Source: Lepidodermella squamata (Eukaryota > Gastrotricha). Taken from it: DNA of 64,000 nt. Numbering within the stretch: position 1 is the stretch's first letter; the number at the start of each line of letters is the position of its first letter. The notes beneath the pieces are model-generated. The model did not search any database and was not told the DNA's origin. It saw nothing but the letters and a program-made list of their open reading frames with translations. This document shows, piece after piece, positions 1-10,477 of the stretch. The stretch is taken from assembly GCA_047495785.1 (NCBI GenBank), contig JBLDXI010000010.1, positions 62,001-126,000 of the forward strand. The letters run 5' to 3'. The position numbers and the translations under genes were made by a program.

Positions 1-477
1 TTCTTCTTGGTTGAAATTCAGCACTGGAGTACCTGGTTCCAACTTGGTACCAGACCCGGAACCGGAGACTTCTTCTTCGAACCCTGTCGAAGGTGTGCGG
101 GTGGCAATCGGCTCGATTGGAAGTTGTTGCTGATCCCGAATCAATGACATCTGACTTTTCAACTGCTCGAGATTATTTTTCAGGGTTAGAAACGCTAATA
201 GCTGTTGCTGGTGTTGTTGCGCTTGTTGTTGCTGCTGAAGGTGTTGCAGAAAATTTATGGCACCGCTTTGATTATTAAAAGCAGTGGCAGCTGCCGGCCG
301 AGAAGTGGCACTGTTCAGCAGGAGCTGGCTCCAGATCAAAGATAGAGCCGATTCTGAGTTGGAACCCGGTAGCTGAAGGGCATTGGGCGCTTTCTCTAAG
401 GCACCGATCGACAAGTTCAGCGGCTCACCGAAATCGCCGCTTTTGCAGATCGAAGTGTTAAACAAATTACCGAGCAT
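1..477 (-). CDS. 5' coding exon of a Q-rich protein with a CtBP-type motif (partial)
   Basis: An open frame of 159 codons runs from an ATG at 475-477 off the left edge of the window with no stop. The product starts MLGNLFNTS and has the motif EPLNLS near residues 18-23, which resembles the PxDLS-type docking site for the CtBP co-repressor. A glutamine/histidine-rich helix-forming stretch follows at about residues 78-96, then a short leucine-rich coiled-coil-like segment and an acidic serine/glycine tail. Such a layout is common in repressor-type transcription factors (for example SoxD or FoxP families), but no DNA-binding domain is visible here, so the family cannot be named. The frame closes just upstream of the ATG, and a YAG acceptor-like site (aaaactag) lies about 20 nt before it. 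Confidence 0.7.
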   Translation of the reverse strand, partial: MLGNLFNTSICKSGDFGEPLNLSIGALEKAPNALQLPGSNSESALSLIWSQLLLNSATSRPAAATAFNNQSGAINFLQHLQQQQQAQQHQQQLLAFLTLKNNLEQLKSQMSLIRDQQQLPIEPIATRTPSTGFEEEVSGSGSGTKLEPGTPVLNFNQEE

Positions 478-1001
478 AGTAAATTCGCAAAAAATCTAGT
501 TTTCGATGAACAATAATTGTAATGAAGCTTTAAGGTGGATGCAATATTGTTAATCGCGCGAGGGGTCACGCGTCACATTGACAAGGCGATTATTGCGATC
601 GTGATGATGAGAGCTGCGCGCGCGCGCACAGGGTCGTCGTCGAATATTGGCAATAGCGAACTTCGCGTTACGATCAGGTTCCTTGTCTCAGCTATCGATT
701 TGTTATTGGCATTGCTGGAGAAATCAGGACTACAAACACTACTATAGTCTATAGTTTTGTTCTTATGGCGTCTTCGATGACAATAAGTAGAAATACGTAT
801 GGATTTGCATCGGGTTCTCCTCAAAGACTATAATAGTTAAAAGATCCGCGGTAAAGAAATTGTAAGCCCTTGCCCGAATCTCCATCTGAAGTTAAATTAA
901 GTGAATTGATTAGCATTCAGAGTCAGATCGGGGCCGAAAAGTTGAGAATTCTAAAATCTGCGTCTCAACCTAATCTTATAGTGGAACCAGTGAATCCATG
1001 T

Positions 1002-1735
1002 TTCCATATCCCGAACAAAAAAGTGCACACTGTTTAAGAGATTTTTGGGTTCGCATTATTTTTTACGGGATTTTTGGCTATTTTTTTTATCGCCAACGAT
1101 GATTCATTCAGTCGTTTGGAGGTTTTATTGCTGTTATTGGAGTATTTTTGTCATAGTGCGAGAAATGCCCAAAAAAGTAGACGGCGCGTGCCACTTTTTT
1201 GCGAGGTTGATCGTCATGAAAAAAATGCACAGTGATATCACGAAAAAAATACGACTTTTTCTGCCATTCATGGAGTGGCGTTTTTTCGACTGATATCGAC
1301 CCTGTGATTTTAATTGCTGTTTTGGGGTTCTTTAGGATTTAATTTGAAATTAGCGTAAAAATGTCGAGATTTTTTGCAATGTCAAGAAATCTCGAAAATG
1401 AAATATGGACTTGGCGTCGCAAAAACAACAAAGTCCAAAGAGCAAGTTATTTATAAACCAATAAAAACAACATCATTTATGTGATCGCTGGTGGCGTAGT
1501 TGGTGAGGCGTTGGGCTGGTGCATCAATGTTCGATGGTTCAACCCCCGCCAGAGACACATTTTTAATTAATTGATTAAGCAATTATTGAATCAAATTACG
1601 ATATTTCTAGCTATTTGTATATTCTCGACATATTACGCTAATTTCAAATTAAATCCCAAAAAACCCTACTTAGAAAACACGTAAAAAAACACGAGAAAAG
1701 TCGCATTTGATAAACTTTTTTTTGTTCGGGATGGC
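1002..1735. repeat. Foldback/MITE-like element with imperfect terminal inverted repeats and an internal tRNA-like module
   Basis: An outer arm near 1002-1024 (CCCGAACAAAAAA core) is mirrored near 1717-1735. A stronger inner arm at about 1330-1369 (GGATTTAATTTGAAATTAGCG followed by ATGTCGAG) is mirrored at about 1622-1663. The segment between the inner arms contains a tRNA-like sequence. No protein-coding frame is supported. It looks like a non-autonomous DNA element with degenerate arms; exact ends and target-site duplications were not resolved. Confidence 0.55.
1489..1553 (+). other. tRNA-like sequence (pol III A and B box), probably not a functional tRNA
   Basis: TGGCGTAGTTGGTGAGGC fits a tRNA A box and GGTTCAACCCC fits a B box, at tRNA-like spacing. 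A CTGGTGG/CCGCCAG pair could form an acceptor-like stem, but the D and T arms do not fold canonically. A tRNA-derived SINE module or tRNA relic is more likely than a working tRNA gene. Confidence 0.4.
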
Positions 1736-1886
1736 GAAAGGCTTGAAACCCGATAGGTTGGCTCAAACGGCGCAAAACTCTATCGGTTTGTAACCCGTCT
1801 ACTTACTCGAACCTACACCACGAGGATTTGCGGGGAATCAAATCAAGGTGAAGATGAGTGAAGATCGCGACAAAAATGCAAATAAC

Positions 1887-2187
1887 GTAGATTAATACCC
1901 GTCTGATCAGCCAAACGGCGCCGTTTGGAAAACAGGCGGCCGAATTAGACGGCGCGGAAAATGGATAATGCCGTCTGATTTCGGCCGTCTGACTAATACC
2001 GCATCTCTCCATTGGACAGATGAATCATCAATGAATCAATGAACCAATGAACCAATGAACCAATGAATCAATGAATGCATCAAATATACAGTATTAGTCC
2101 CAATGATGGTGGTAGGGAAACGCCGATCCTGGGCCACCTGCTTTCCAAACGTCGCTGATTGGTTGATCAGACGGGTATATTAAATAT
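1887..2187. repeat. MITE-like element with ~55-bp terminal inverted repeats
   Basis: The left arm (about 1887-1942, containing TACCCGTCTGATCAGCCA and CGTTTGGAAAACAGGCGGCC) is mirrored with few mismatches at about 2128-2187. The interior is GC-rich with an ATGAACCA-type octamer repeat. No ORF is supported. Confidence 0.6.
2029..2077. repeat. Octamer tandem repeat (ATGAAYCA)n
   Basis: About six near-perfect copies of ATGAATCA/ATGAACCA lie in tandem inside the element at 1887-2187. Confidence 0.8.
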
Positions 2188-2188
2188 G

Positions 2189-2292
2189 ATCACGTCCGCC
2201 GGCTGAATCAGTCGTCCGGCTTCAGCGGGCATGTTTGCCGGCCTAGCGGCCGGCTGCCCGCTTCAGCCGGCCGCCTGATTCAGACGGCGGGC
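2189..2292. repeat. GC-rich inverted repeat
   Basis: GCCGGCTGAATCAG...GCTTCAGCGGGCA is mirrored by TGCCCGCTTCAGC...CTGATTCAGACGGC about 50 bp on, giving a strong GC-rich hairpin. It adjoins the preceding MITE-like element and shares its GTCTGAT/GCCGTC vocabulary, so it may be a related foldback unit. Confidence 0.6.
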
Positions 2293-2900
2293 ATGATCCT
2301 ATAAATAACGTGAAAAATGAAACGGCCGAAATGACGGGCCGGGGTTAGTTGACATTCAGGACCTGCACTCTATTTCGTTGTTTCCTTATTCTAATGAAAA
2401 ATTATGAAAAAATGCTACGTTGTCATTGGCATATACGATTGATGTTTGATGTTTGACGCCTCAGTTGACTTCACACCGAAATCCGCCACGTTGTAGCTGA
2501 TTTTGTGTTTCGAAGACTTCGAGCCGATCAACATAAGCGATGCATCTCATTATAAGATTCTTTTAATGACTGAATTATTCGCTCGGAAATAGAGCAATCG
2601 CGCGGAAAATTAATACCTAAAACTTTCGGCAAAAATGATACCAGGAAATTACGCCATGTTCAAAATATGCATGCGCTGTGTTCCGCTCGAATAGCTGAAA
2701 GTTGACACTGCAACTTCCTCCAAGACTTCACTTTTCACCTGAGCACAACTTTTTACGCCGCCAGATGCTGCAGATGCAGCCGTAACGTGAACTAAAAGTC
2801 AGATCCTGAAATTTACTGAAGGTCCAATTTCCGTGATCATGTGGAATGCGTGTTCGCACCGGAACTGTTTCGAAAGGACACGTATTGATGCTTAAAGAAA

Positions 2901-2906
2901 TTTATT
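2901..2906 (-). terminator. AATAAA poly(A) signal
   Basis: AATAAA on the minus strand lies about 53 nt downstream of the stop codon at 2959-2961. It supports a gene 3' end here. Confidence 0.4.
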
Positions 2907-2958
2907 CGATATAATATAATATAATTGACAGTATTTGCAAAAAAACTCAAGAACACGC

Positions 2959-3159
2959 CTAACATAACAGATCTTGCTGATCAGAGCTTTGCGGTTGCTG
3001 CTTTTGCGATTGCTGATGACATGGCGATAGGCGTGAGATCATTTCATTGACAATACTATCATCGCCATCACTGCTACCCGCCAGCCCCATCAATTCGTCG
3101 TCTTTCAACGCATTCCAAGTTGTGTTGACTGTTTTTGTTAATGCTGCCCGATGAGCCTT
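2959..3159 (-). CDS. Possible 3'-terminal coding exon, unidentified
   Basis: After a 3' splice-like site (GCGGTTTAG) a 66-codon frame runs to a TAG at 2959-2961 and is followed by an AATAAA signal. The frame is Q/S/D-rich, ending in QQPQSSDQQDLLC. An overlapping alternative frame continues from 3388 to a stop at 3074 and cannot be excluded. No upstream exon with matching phase was found with confidence; degraded coding-like sequence at 5.4-6.1 kb on the same strand could belong to the same locus. No family is recognised. Confidence 0.25.
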   Translation of the reverse strand, partial: KAHRAALTKTVNTTWNALKDDELMGLAGSSDGDDSIVNEMISRLSPCHQQSQKQQPQSSDQQDLLC

Positions 3160-4094
3160 CTAAACCGCGTAGAGAGCCGTGGCTAGGGTCTAGAATGTCT
3201 TGTAAGGCTCTTGAACCTGAGCAGAGGCGGAGGCTCTGCCCCGAGTTCTTCCTGCGATCGACACAAGACAGAAGAAATGCATTTTCAGCTCCTAGACTGT
3301 CAGCTTCACCCCTGTCGAACAGAAACATTTTAGCATTAGCTTTGATTTGATGTTTTATAAAAATAGCAAGGAAACGCTGGAATCGCAAGTACGCATTTTG
3401 CTCAGGGACATCAGTGGTTTTGAATTCTATACAAATATTTCAGCGCTGCATGTCGAAGTTGGCGGAAGTACAACAGCATACATAAAATTTTAGTCGCAAA
3501 ACAAGAGTTTTGTGTCTCATCAGCCTGCCCAGACATCGCTGTTTTAATGCGCTATTAGCGGGGTAACACAGACTTCTCTCTCATAAGGCATTCATAAGGC
3601 ATTTCTCAGATCATAAATGGTTGGAAACAGCAGACCTCGCAAAGTAACACCCGGATGAGGGAAGCTGCGAGGAATTTTTTATCCGACAGTGTCTAATTGC
3701 GTCTCAAATATCTGATTATCTAACGTCTGCCGTGGGCATACATAAATCATCGAGATGAAAAATTGTTTCGAGAATATCTATGTGATTTCTTAGAGGAGCG
3801 AACAAATAAAATCAGCCTACATGTTTTCAAGCTCGTTTTCAAGCTGATTTTTGCTTAATTCGGAATACCTATTGAGTTTTAAAAACCGTTCAAAAATTGA
3901 ACGAATAATGCAACGTCGGGAGTACTGTATATCCGCTGTATATCTTTTTTTGAAGATGGCAATTTTGGAAACGATTTGAGACTACCTAAAAACCCGAGAA
4001 GCCAGTAGCTTGCTTAACATCATCCTTGGAATGGAAGGCCATCTAGCCTTCTGCGTTGTTGAGAAGTCTCAAAATGTCTAGAATAATGTTACGT

Positions 4095-4460
4095 TCACAA
4101 ACTGCTTCGGAGACGCGTCCGAAGTTTTAGCCTCCGAAGTTTCGTAATCGCTCTCCGAAGTTTGACTAGATTTTCGTTCACGAACGCACGCACTTCGGAC
4201 TGGGCGCCCGAAGTGAGAACAATGGGCGGCGCGCACGCACTGAACAAAGGACGCGCACAAACTTCGGTTCGGAGAGCCCCGCAACTCTCCGAAGCGCCTC
4301 CGAACCGAAGTTTGTGCGTGTCCGAAGTTACTGCGTCGTACGCACAATAGAAACTTCGGACGACTCATGTAGCGCGCGCGGAAATTGCCACTGATAAAGT
4401 CACCGAAGTTTCGCTTGAGTTTTCCGAAGTTTCAGTTCGGTCTCCGAAGACACCCTCTCC
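4095..4460. repeat. CCGAAGTTT-rich block with a central perfect hairpin
   Basis: The motif CCGAAGTT(T), or its complement, occurs about fifteen times in some 370 bp, in both orientations and at irregular spacing. At 4251-4318 CGCACAAACTTCGGTTCGGAG is mirrored exactly by CTCCGAACCGAAGTTTGTGCG with a 24-nt loop. The open frames on both strands here are by-products of the repeated motif. A foldback transposable element is likely; a protein-binding array is an alternative. Confidence 0.65.
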
Positions 4461-5439
4461 GATGTTAGTTTTTGGACGCACCATAACATTTCACGAATGT
4501 GAAATATAAAAGGAAAAGTTCATTATAACGAATTTGTTTGCATTTTTGATGCTTCAGCCAGCATATATATTTCATCAGGCCCTTTTAATCAAGAGCGCAA
4601 ATTCTACTTTCTACCTACTTTCAAGGTAACTGCCGAAACGTCCAACTAAATGAGCTCGCTAAAATGAGGGTCTGACCGAAACATTGACTCTCTCTCCATC
4701 AATTTCGAAATAACCGATTACTTTCAACTTAATATTTTAGAATATGCATTCACTATGGTAACCAAAAATTGGCGATTTTTCGATTAGTGCGCATCAAATG
4801 CTTTTCGGCATCTGGTCCTTATTTTTGGATCGGGTCAGCTGCTCGCCGCCCTCGCTTCTGTGCTTTCCAAAGCACCAGCAAACTTAGTTCCACTAAACAA
4901 AGGTGTCGCCTAGAACAGAATCGCCCAACGGGCTAATATTATTTTCTCCCTTGGTCTAGAAACTAAATAAACCTGAAGTCAACATTGACGTTTGAAATAA
5001 AACCCGATTGTTGTAAGCCTGCTTCTTATTGATGATTCAGGGCATGATCATGCTGAATAAATTAACTTCGGCAAACGATTTCATTTCTGCTTTCATTTCT
5101 TTGAAGTTTATGAAATAATGACTTGGTACCGGACCGGCGAAGTTGGGAACTTGGGTCACGAATGAAATCTGAAATCCTCTGGGTTCATCTCAAAATCATT
5201 AGCTAATAAGAGCAAGCGATGATGGAAGTTCCAATCATGAACTGTTAGTTTTGGAGTTGGTTGGCAAAAATGAAAATTTTCCAAGACATAGGTACACGTC
5301 GTTATCCTTTACAGAGAAAACTCATGACATGTAAAACCTCATGACTAGTTAGGAATGATAACTTCAGAAGCAGCTTCAGAACGGCCGATTGAAAGCCTAA
5401 AAATCGTGCTGAAATTGTTAGTAAAAGTGAACTTTTCAC

Positions 5440-6130
5440 CGATTTTCGGCGACCCCTGGGCACGTGCCGATGCGTGGCCGAGCCGGATCCACCAGTCGAA
5501 CTGCCTTGCGCTCCTGCTGACACTGCTTCCCATGTTGTCGCTGGAAGCAGTCGCGCGCGCTTGCTGCGAGACCACAGCACGGCGGTTGTAGTTGCAGTTT
5601 TTGTTGTTTCCGCTGTTGTTATTCGAAACAAGGTTATCACGGTAGCTGCCTGAGTTGTTGCGACGAGGCTCGACCGATTGCGCCGCAACTCTTCGATGGC
5701 GGTCAACAACCACCAAATCGGGGTCGGGTTTGGTCGTCTTTAACGTGCTGCTTTGATGACCGGTGACTATAGGTAGCCGTCGGTCGTGCGCACTGGAACA
5801 AATGGTATGCTGCCCTTGAACCCTCGACCCTTGAGAACTGCTAAGTTGTTGTCAGACTTCGGTTGAACATGCCGTGCCTGCCTGTCGAGCGCTTCGGGCA
5901 AGACGCCAGCAGAAGGAGAGCACAGAGTGCCGATCGATGGTGTGCATGGTACCAAGATAGATTTTGTCCACAACGGCTCAGGGTGCGGTCATAGTGTTCG
6001 GCCTCCATGAGAGCTTCGCATATAACATGAATGCCTAAGCGCAGCACTTCGAACTGAGGAACGCTGGAGAAATGGGGGAGCCGTTGAGCCGGGCTGGCGG
6101 TTTCCGCGGGAAAAGCGAGCGCTTCACTAT
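5440..6130 (-). pseudogene. Degraded coding relic in at least three frames, family unknown
   Basis: This stretch is richer in GC than its surroundings, and coding-like sequence passes from one minus-strand frame to another. One frame upstream of about 5950 reads GIHVICEALMEAEHYDRTLSR, a second around 5767-5900 contains DNNLAVLKGRGFKGSIPFVP, and a third from about 5766 down to 5440 is N/S-rich with SVEPRRNNSGSYRDNLVSNN. The joins coincide with no convincing GT-AG introns, which suggests frameshifting indels in a dead gene, though a multi-exon gene with very short introns is possible. A regulatory protein-like composition is all that can be said. Confidence 0.3.
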
Positions 6131-6365
6131 TTGAAAAATTTAACTTTGCCGCCAGCGCTCACGGAGAAACACGTGGCTGTACGTGGCTCTACGACACAAA
6201 CTGCATAATGATTGTAGTTTAACTCAGGATGGCCTTGTTTGACCTAGATTCGCTTTACGCTAAGCTGTAATTGTGAATTAAAAACTATAATAAAAGTTCG
6301 CGAAGATGCACTTTTCACTATGCAGCGGTCATTTGCTTCCCCTTCACATTTGGTTTTGGTTTCCC

Positions 6366-8070
6366 AGTCGAACGCGGGTCACATTTCGAAACGAAGAAGT
6401 TATATAAATGTCATATGCCAGTCACATGAAAACTTTTTTGTTATGCCATTTTCATATAACATTTCGTATGCCGGCTACGTGACATCTTTTGCGTAATGCC
6501 ATTTTCATATTACCTTCATGTCACAGTGATTTGCAGCGTATTTTTGATATGATTTTCGTACTAAGTGAGCATGACATTAGTTACACGCCAGAAATATGAA
6601 TACATCAAAGTCAAAATCCTGTAGGCCTAGGTTAGGGTCCTATATAGTGAAAATCAAAAGTTAGCACGGTCAGGAATCTAAAAATGTCTCACACCTAAAT
6701 AAGAGCAAGGGTAATAAGAGCATTCGAAGCTGGGAAGAGGTAGGGGAAATTAGATGAATTTAAATTTAAAATTAAAGAAGCAGCACCAAGTTATTCCTAT
6801 CAGCTATCACAGTCTTTCTTGAAAGTGGGGTCGCGGACGATTTTAAAAAAGGTCGCGGAAGGTTTCTGGGGTCGTGGGGTCGCGAGGGTCGCGGCGAGAA
6901 TCACTCAATTTGTCTCAAAATTAACCGTAAAGCCCACTTTTAAAGCAATTTTAGCCCATTTTCAGACAAAATTATGGAAAAATATCGTCAGCTAATACGA
7001 AAATACGTATCCCTTGAAACTATCCCACTTTCACTGTAGCTATTGGAGCTCTTGAAAAAGGCGTCATTTTGGTCCGTTTTGCAGCAGGTTACCATGCCCA
7101 GGAAAATTCCACGCCTATAATGGCCGGTGTAGCTAGACCCTAGGAAAAATAAAAAATTCGTACAAACATTTATTTCTCGACAACCTGCGTAGTTGAAATG
7201 AGTTTCTAAGGCATAGAATTCCGGTATTCTACCATGCTAAGTAATGCAGAATATTTAAGGTTAAAAAAATGACTTAAAAGAGATACAAATGTTGGCTTTT
7301 CAATAGAGATACAAATAGGCTATACCTCATTCGGCTATATCATAATGACTATGTGTCCTACGTGGAAACCGATTTCACCATTAGAATCCACACGAAAAGC
7401 TACAGTAGGAAACATTTTCAAAATTAAAACATAAAAAAAATTAAAAATAAAAATAAAAATAAAGCATAGGTATACAAAATGACCGATATCGCGAACAAGG
7501 CACCCTCTGTGTGTACCCTGAGTGACATGGGTGTTCACTTGTGCGCCCTCCAACTGCTCTATGAGCAAACAAACCCACCTTACTTGCCTTCACACTCGCA
7601 TCAAAAAATTGAAAAAACCGACTGGAAACTTATATGCCCCTATTAACCATCACGGTATGATAGCGGCCAGCTAGTCTAGTGGTAGCGCGTCCACCTCTAA
7701 GGCAAGGCGACCCGGGTTCGACTCCAACCGACGACACAAGTCAACTTCGACCCATTTGTCTTTCGATTCTTTCAAACAATGTTTGGAGGGGATCTGCATT
7801 GGTTACCGGCGCCTGAGACCTCAGGGGGCTGAGTAATTACCATTTTAATTATTGCTAATTGGGTTCTAAATATTTGCATATGCTAATGAGCTTCTGAGTC
7901 AAAGTCATATGAAGATCATATGCCGGTTATATAACCATCGATGTGACATTTTCTTCAAAAGTTAGCTACAAAGAACGACATTTCCTATATTGCAATCACA
8001 TGTGACTAGTAATATGATGGAATCGCTGAAAATTATATAACTTTCATATGACCCGCGTTCGACTGGGTTA
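6366..8070. mobile_element. 1.7-kb element with inverted ends CCCAGTCGAACGCGGGTCA
   Basis: CCCAGTCGAACGCGGGTCA at about 6365-6383 is mirrored at about 8047-8069. AT-rich arms beyond it (GTTATATAA, CATATGCC) are also shared in inverted orientation. The interior has no credible ORF but contains a tRNA-like module at 7662-7733 and an A-rich simple repeat near 7430-7465. A non-autonomous DNA transposon is the best reading; target-site duplications were not found by eye. Confidence 0.6.
7662..7733 (+). other. tRNA-like sequence with A and B boxes
   Basis: TAGTCTAGTGGTAGCGCG resembles an A box and GGTTCGACTCC matches a B box, about 45 nt apart. The T arm pairs only in its first two positions and the acceptor stem does not close, so this is probably a tRNA-derived module within the surrounding inverted-repeat element. 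Confidence 0.4.
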
Positions 8071-8217
8071 AGATGCGGATTGGATTTTGTGATTGGCAAT
8101 TTATTCATGGACCACGAAACAGTTTTGCGTTCCGTTTCGCGAGGCTCTATGACCAGATTGACTGCTGTATTTGGACTTTACTGGCTGATAGTGTTTACTT
8201 CCTAACTAGGAAAATAT

Positions 8218-8223
8218 TTTATT
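8218..8223 (-). terminator. AATAAA poly(A) signal
   Basis: Minus-strand AATAAA about 140 nt downstream of the stop codon of the 8366-8863 gene. Confidence 0.5.
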
Positions 8224-8365
8224 TCAGCCATTATTCACTGATCAGCCTGTAGCGTGTAACACTTATGCATTATAATGAGATAATTCGTATGACTCGTTAT
8301 GCCAAGTTTACTATCAAACAAAATAACTGATTAGTACAGACTAAAACTGATCAGCCGTCATATAA

Positions 8366-8863
8366 TCAAGGTTCGATCGGACAAGCTTTCTCGTTCGTGA
8401 TAGGCGTGTCAGGTGTGTCGGGCTGCTCTAACATTTCTGTTAAAATTTTGTTGAACTCAGTTGAGCAACAGCGCACTGGCTTAGATGAGCCTGCTGCTCG
8501 AGGCAGCCCATCTGAGATTAGGGTTTCCATTTGCTGCCGCCACAATTTCTCCGCTTTTATCGCTTCCAACTGAGATTCGGTTTCATTACCATTTGAATCC
8601 AGACGAAATTTTCGTTGATTGGCAGGATCAGTTACCGTAATGGTGAGCTTTGAAGGTGGGAGAAAGGCTGATTCACTTCTAGCCAGGTTCTCCGTTGACG
8701 TGGGTTGCGATGAGTAAGGTTCTGGTGAGAAAGTGACATGCCGGGATGCCGAGCCTTTCCTCGAAGAGATGGCACTAGGTGCCGTAGATCCAGGTCGTCG
8801 ATAGTCGATGTCCGTGACGGATTGAGACCGTTTCCGTTCTAGTGGCTTATGGTTTCGTTGCAT
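8366..8863 (-). CDS. Single-exon protein of unknown function, 165 aa
   Basis: The frame starts at the ATG at 8861-8863 (MQRNHKPLERKRSQSVTD) and ends at 8366. The frame is open further upstream, but a TATA box lies at 8915-8923, so the downstream ATG is the likely start. The product is basic and serine-rich at the N terminus (ERKRSQS looks like a basophilic kinase site). It then has a short region that could form a beta strand pair (SKLTITVTDPANQRKFRL) and a helical, partly acidic C-terminal half containing EAIKAEKLWRQQMETLI. No signal peptide or membrane segment is seen. The family is not recognised. It is flanked by the repeat-rich left region and the convergent start of the 9748 gene. Confidence 0.6.
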   Translation of the reverse strand: MQRNHKPLERKRSQSVTDIDYRRPGSTAPSAISSRKGSASRHVTFSPEPYSSQPTSTENLARSESAFLPPSKLTITVTDPANQRKFRLDSNGNETESQLEAIKAEKLWRQQMETLISDGLPRAAGSSKPVRCCSTEFNKILTEMLEQPDTPDTPITNEKACPIEP

Positions 8864-8914
8864 TTTGTAAAGAAAAATGCGAGCATGAAAACTAAAAATG
8901 CGAAGAAATCGTCT

Positions 8915-8923
8915 CTTTTTATA
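8915..8923 (-). promoter_or_regulatory. TATA box
   Basis: TATAAAAAG on the minus strand lies about 52 nt before the ATG at 8863, leaving room for a short 5' UTR. Confidence 0.5.
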
Positions 8924-8974
8924 CCCCACCGCCTTCCGTGCTGCTTTTTTTGGCATTGCGTGAATCAAGTATTG

Positions 8975-9747
8975 ATTTCGGAGATTGCGGAAATGGCCCT
9001 GCCGCTTTATAATTTATGAGCCGCATTTTACGCAGTGATTCCTTCTAGATTTCTAGCTGATGAATAATAGCTGCGTGGAAATGGAAATTCAAGAAAAGAT
9101 TGAAACGCCCTCATACGCTTGTAGCACGTGACTAGTGACCAATTTTTTCCTGTTGATCATGCCCTCAGAGTGCTATATGGAAACTATGTCTATGTGAACT
9201 CATATTAGCTGAACTGATGCTATTCCATGTTGGCAATACCTTTTTTGAACCATTCATGGTTTCGAAGATATCGATCAGTCTGGTTCAGCTGGACTCATAT
9301 ATCATACGCGAGCAGCGATAAATAGCTGCATCGGATGATAAATGACGTGGGAAGGGATGCGGCTCTGACGCAAATGCCATTGAGCAGAGTCTGCGACAAC
9401 GTTTCAAATGTAAAATCGCCGGGTTAGCAAAAGCACTATGACTATCATTAATATTATTGTCACAACGTCGTCGGTAACTCGACACCAAGAGTGTATTGAC
9501 GTCAAGAAGCTACGCAAATCTTCGAAAAGATTGCCTCGGTGCACCTATTTGTGAAATGCAATCTTTGCAGTACTAAGTCTCGCCTTACGATCGATCTCAC
9601 ACTTATATCATCGCCAATCCGTTTCGCGTTAGATTGAAGTTGCATGGATTTCACAGTATGAATCTCGTGTTCTGTACTCGTTTCCATCTCCGAGATTGAA
9701 ATCACTGCCGGTTTTATCAAATTCAAAATTTCTCACGAACTGGCGCC
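8975..9747. other. Intergenic region, divergent promoters presumed
   Basis: It lies between two divergent genes. A minus-strand open frame at 9502-9726 has coding-like stretches but no supporting splice, start or poly(A) context, so no gene is claimed. Confidence 0.5.
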
Positions 9748-10429
9748 ATGGGAAATTACCTATGCCCTTGCCTGAAGGAATATTACGGGTGTTGTGCCGA
9801 CTTCTCCATTAACCGATCCGGAATCAAAATAAATGGTAAGCTTGAAAAATGCAATGCAAGACACTTGGTACATTGGCTTTTATTGCAGTAATTGAAGCAA
9901 CTACAACAATTCCCATGCGAACTCCGTCAGACTCAATATCCAACGACATGGGGGGAGCAAACAACATCGTGATAAGCCAGCAGCAAATACAGCAATATCT
10001 AGAGCACAAAATGAAAATAATCCCAACAGCGGAAGAACTTCGTCAAAAGATCCGAAAAGCTAAGGCCTGCGGAAAAGTCGAAAACGCCCCAGAGAATTTA
10101 GCTCTGTAAGTATGACAAAAGGATGCAATCAGGCAGAAAAATATTTCTGTTTCTATAGACCCGAGGCGGTTCAGCTCGGTGGCTCGGCAAAATCAACAGG
10201 CATGGCCGTTGTGGGCGGCCCTCCAACTACAGCGCCGCAAAATGCAAACAAACCTGGTTCCTTAGCAGCTGCCATCGCTATGACAAATGGATCCGGCAAG
10301 CTCTTCTATCACAACCTTCCTTCTGTCAATGATGACAGCGGCAATACATGCCTTCCCGCAGCAGCCCTAATGATCGTTTCAACAGAGAGACGCCACTCGA
10401 AAGAATTTAAAAAATCGGAAGGAGCGTAG
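9748..10429 (+). CDS. Small putatively N-acylated protein, 191 aa, three exons
   Basis: Exons 9748-9835, 9889-10105 and 10159-10429 join in phase across two 53-nt GT-AG introns. The product starts MGNYLCPC, with glycine at position 2 and cysteines at 6 and 8, the pattern of dual N-myristoylation and S-palmitoylation, so it probably sits on the inner face of a membrane. A central basic/acidic amphipathic helix (EELRQKIRKAKACGKVEN) is followed by a glycine/alanine/proline-rich C-terminal half without recognised domain. AATAAA at 10472-10477 lies 43 nt after the stop. No family is recognised. The first ATG is chosen because it creates the acylation motif and because the frame joins cleanly through both introns. 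Confidence 0.75.
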
Positions 10430-10471
10430 AGCAGTAGCGTTTGCGCGATAATTTTTATCTTTCATTTTTCG

Positions 10472-10477
10472 AATAAA
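10472..10477 (+). terminator. AATAAA poly(A) signal
   Basis: AATAAA 43 nt after the stop of the 9748-10429 gene. Confidence 0.6.

Noticed and set aside
1489-1553. Functional tRNA gene
   Set aside because: A and B boxes are present but the D and T arms do not fold, and it lies inside an inverted-repeat element.
4078-4368. Open frames of 60-96 codons on both strands
   Set aside because: They arise from the repeated CCGAAGTTT motif and its complement and have no splice, start or poly(A) support.
7662-7733. Functional tRNA gene
   Set aside because: T stem pairs in only two positions and the acceptor stem does not close; kept only as a tRNA-like module.
9502-9726. Minus-strand frame of 74 codons upstream of the acylated-protein gene
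   Set aside because: Some coding-like composition but no supporting signals; it overlaps the presumed promoter of the plus-strand gene.
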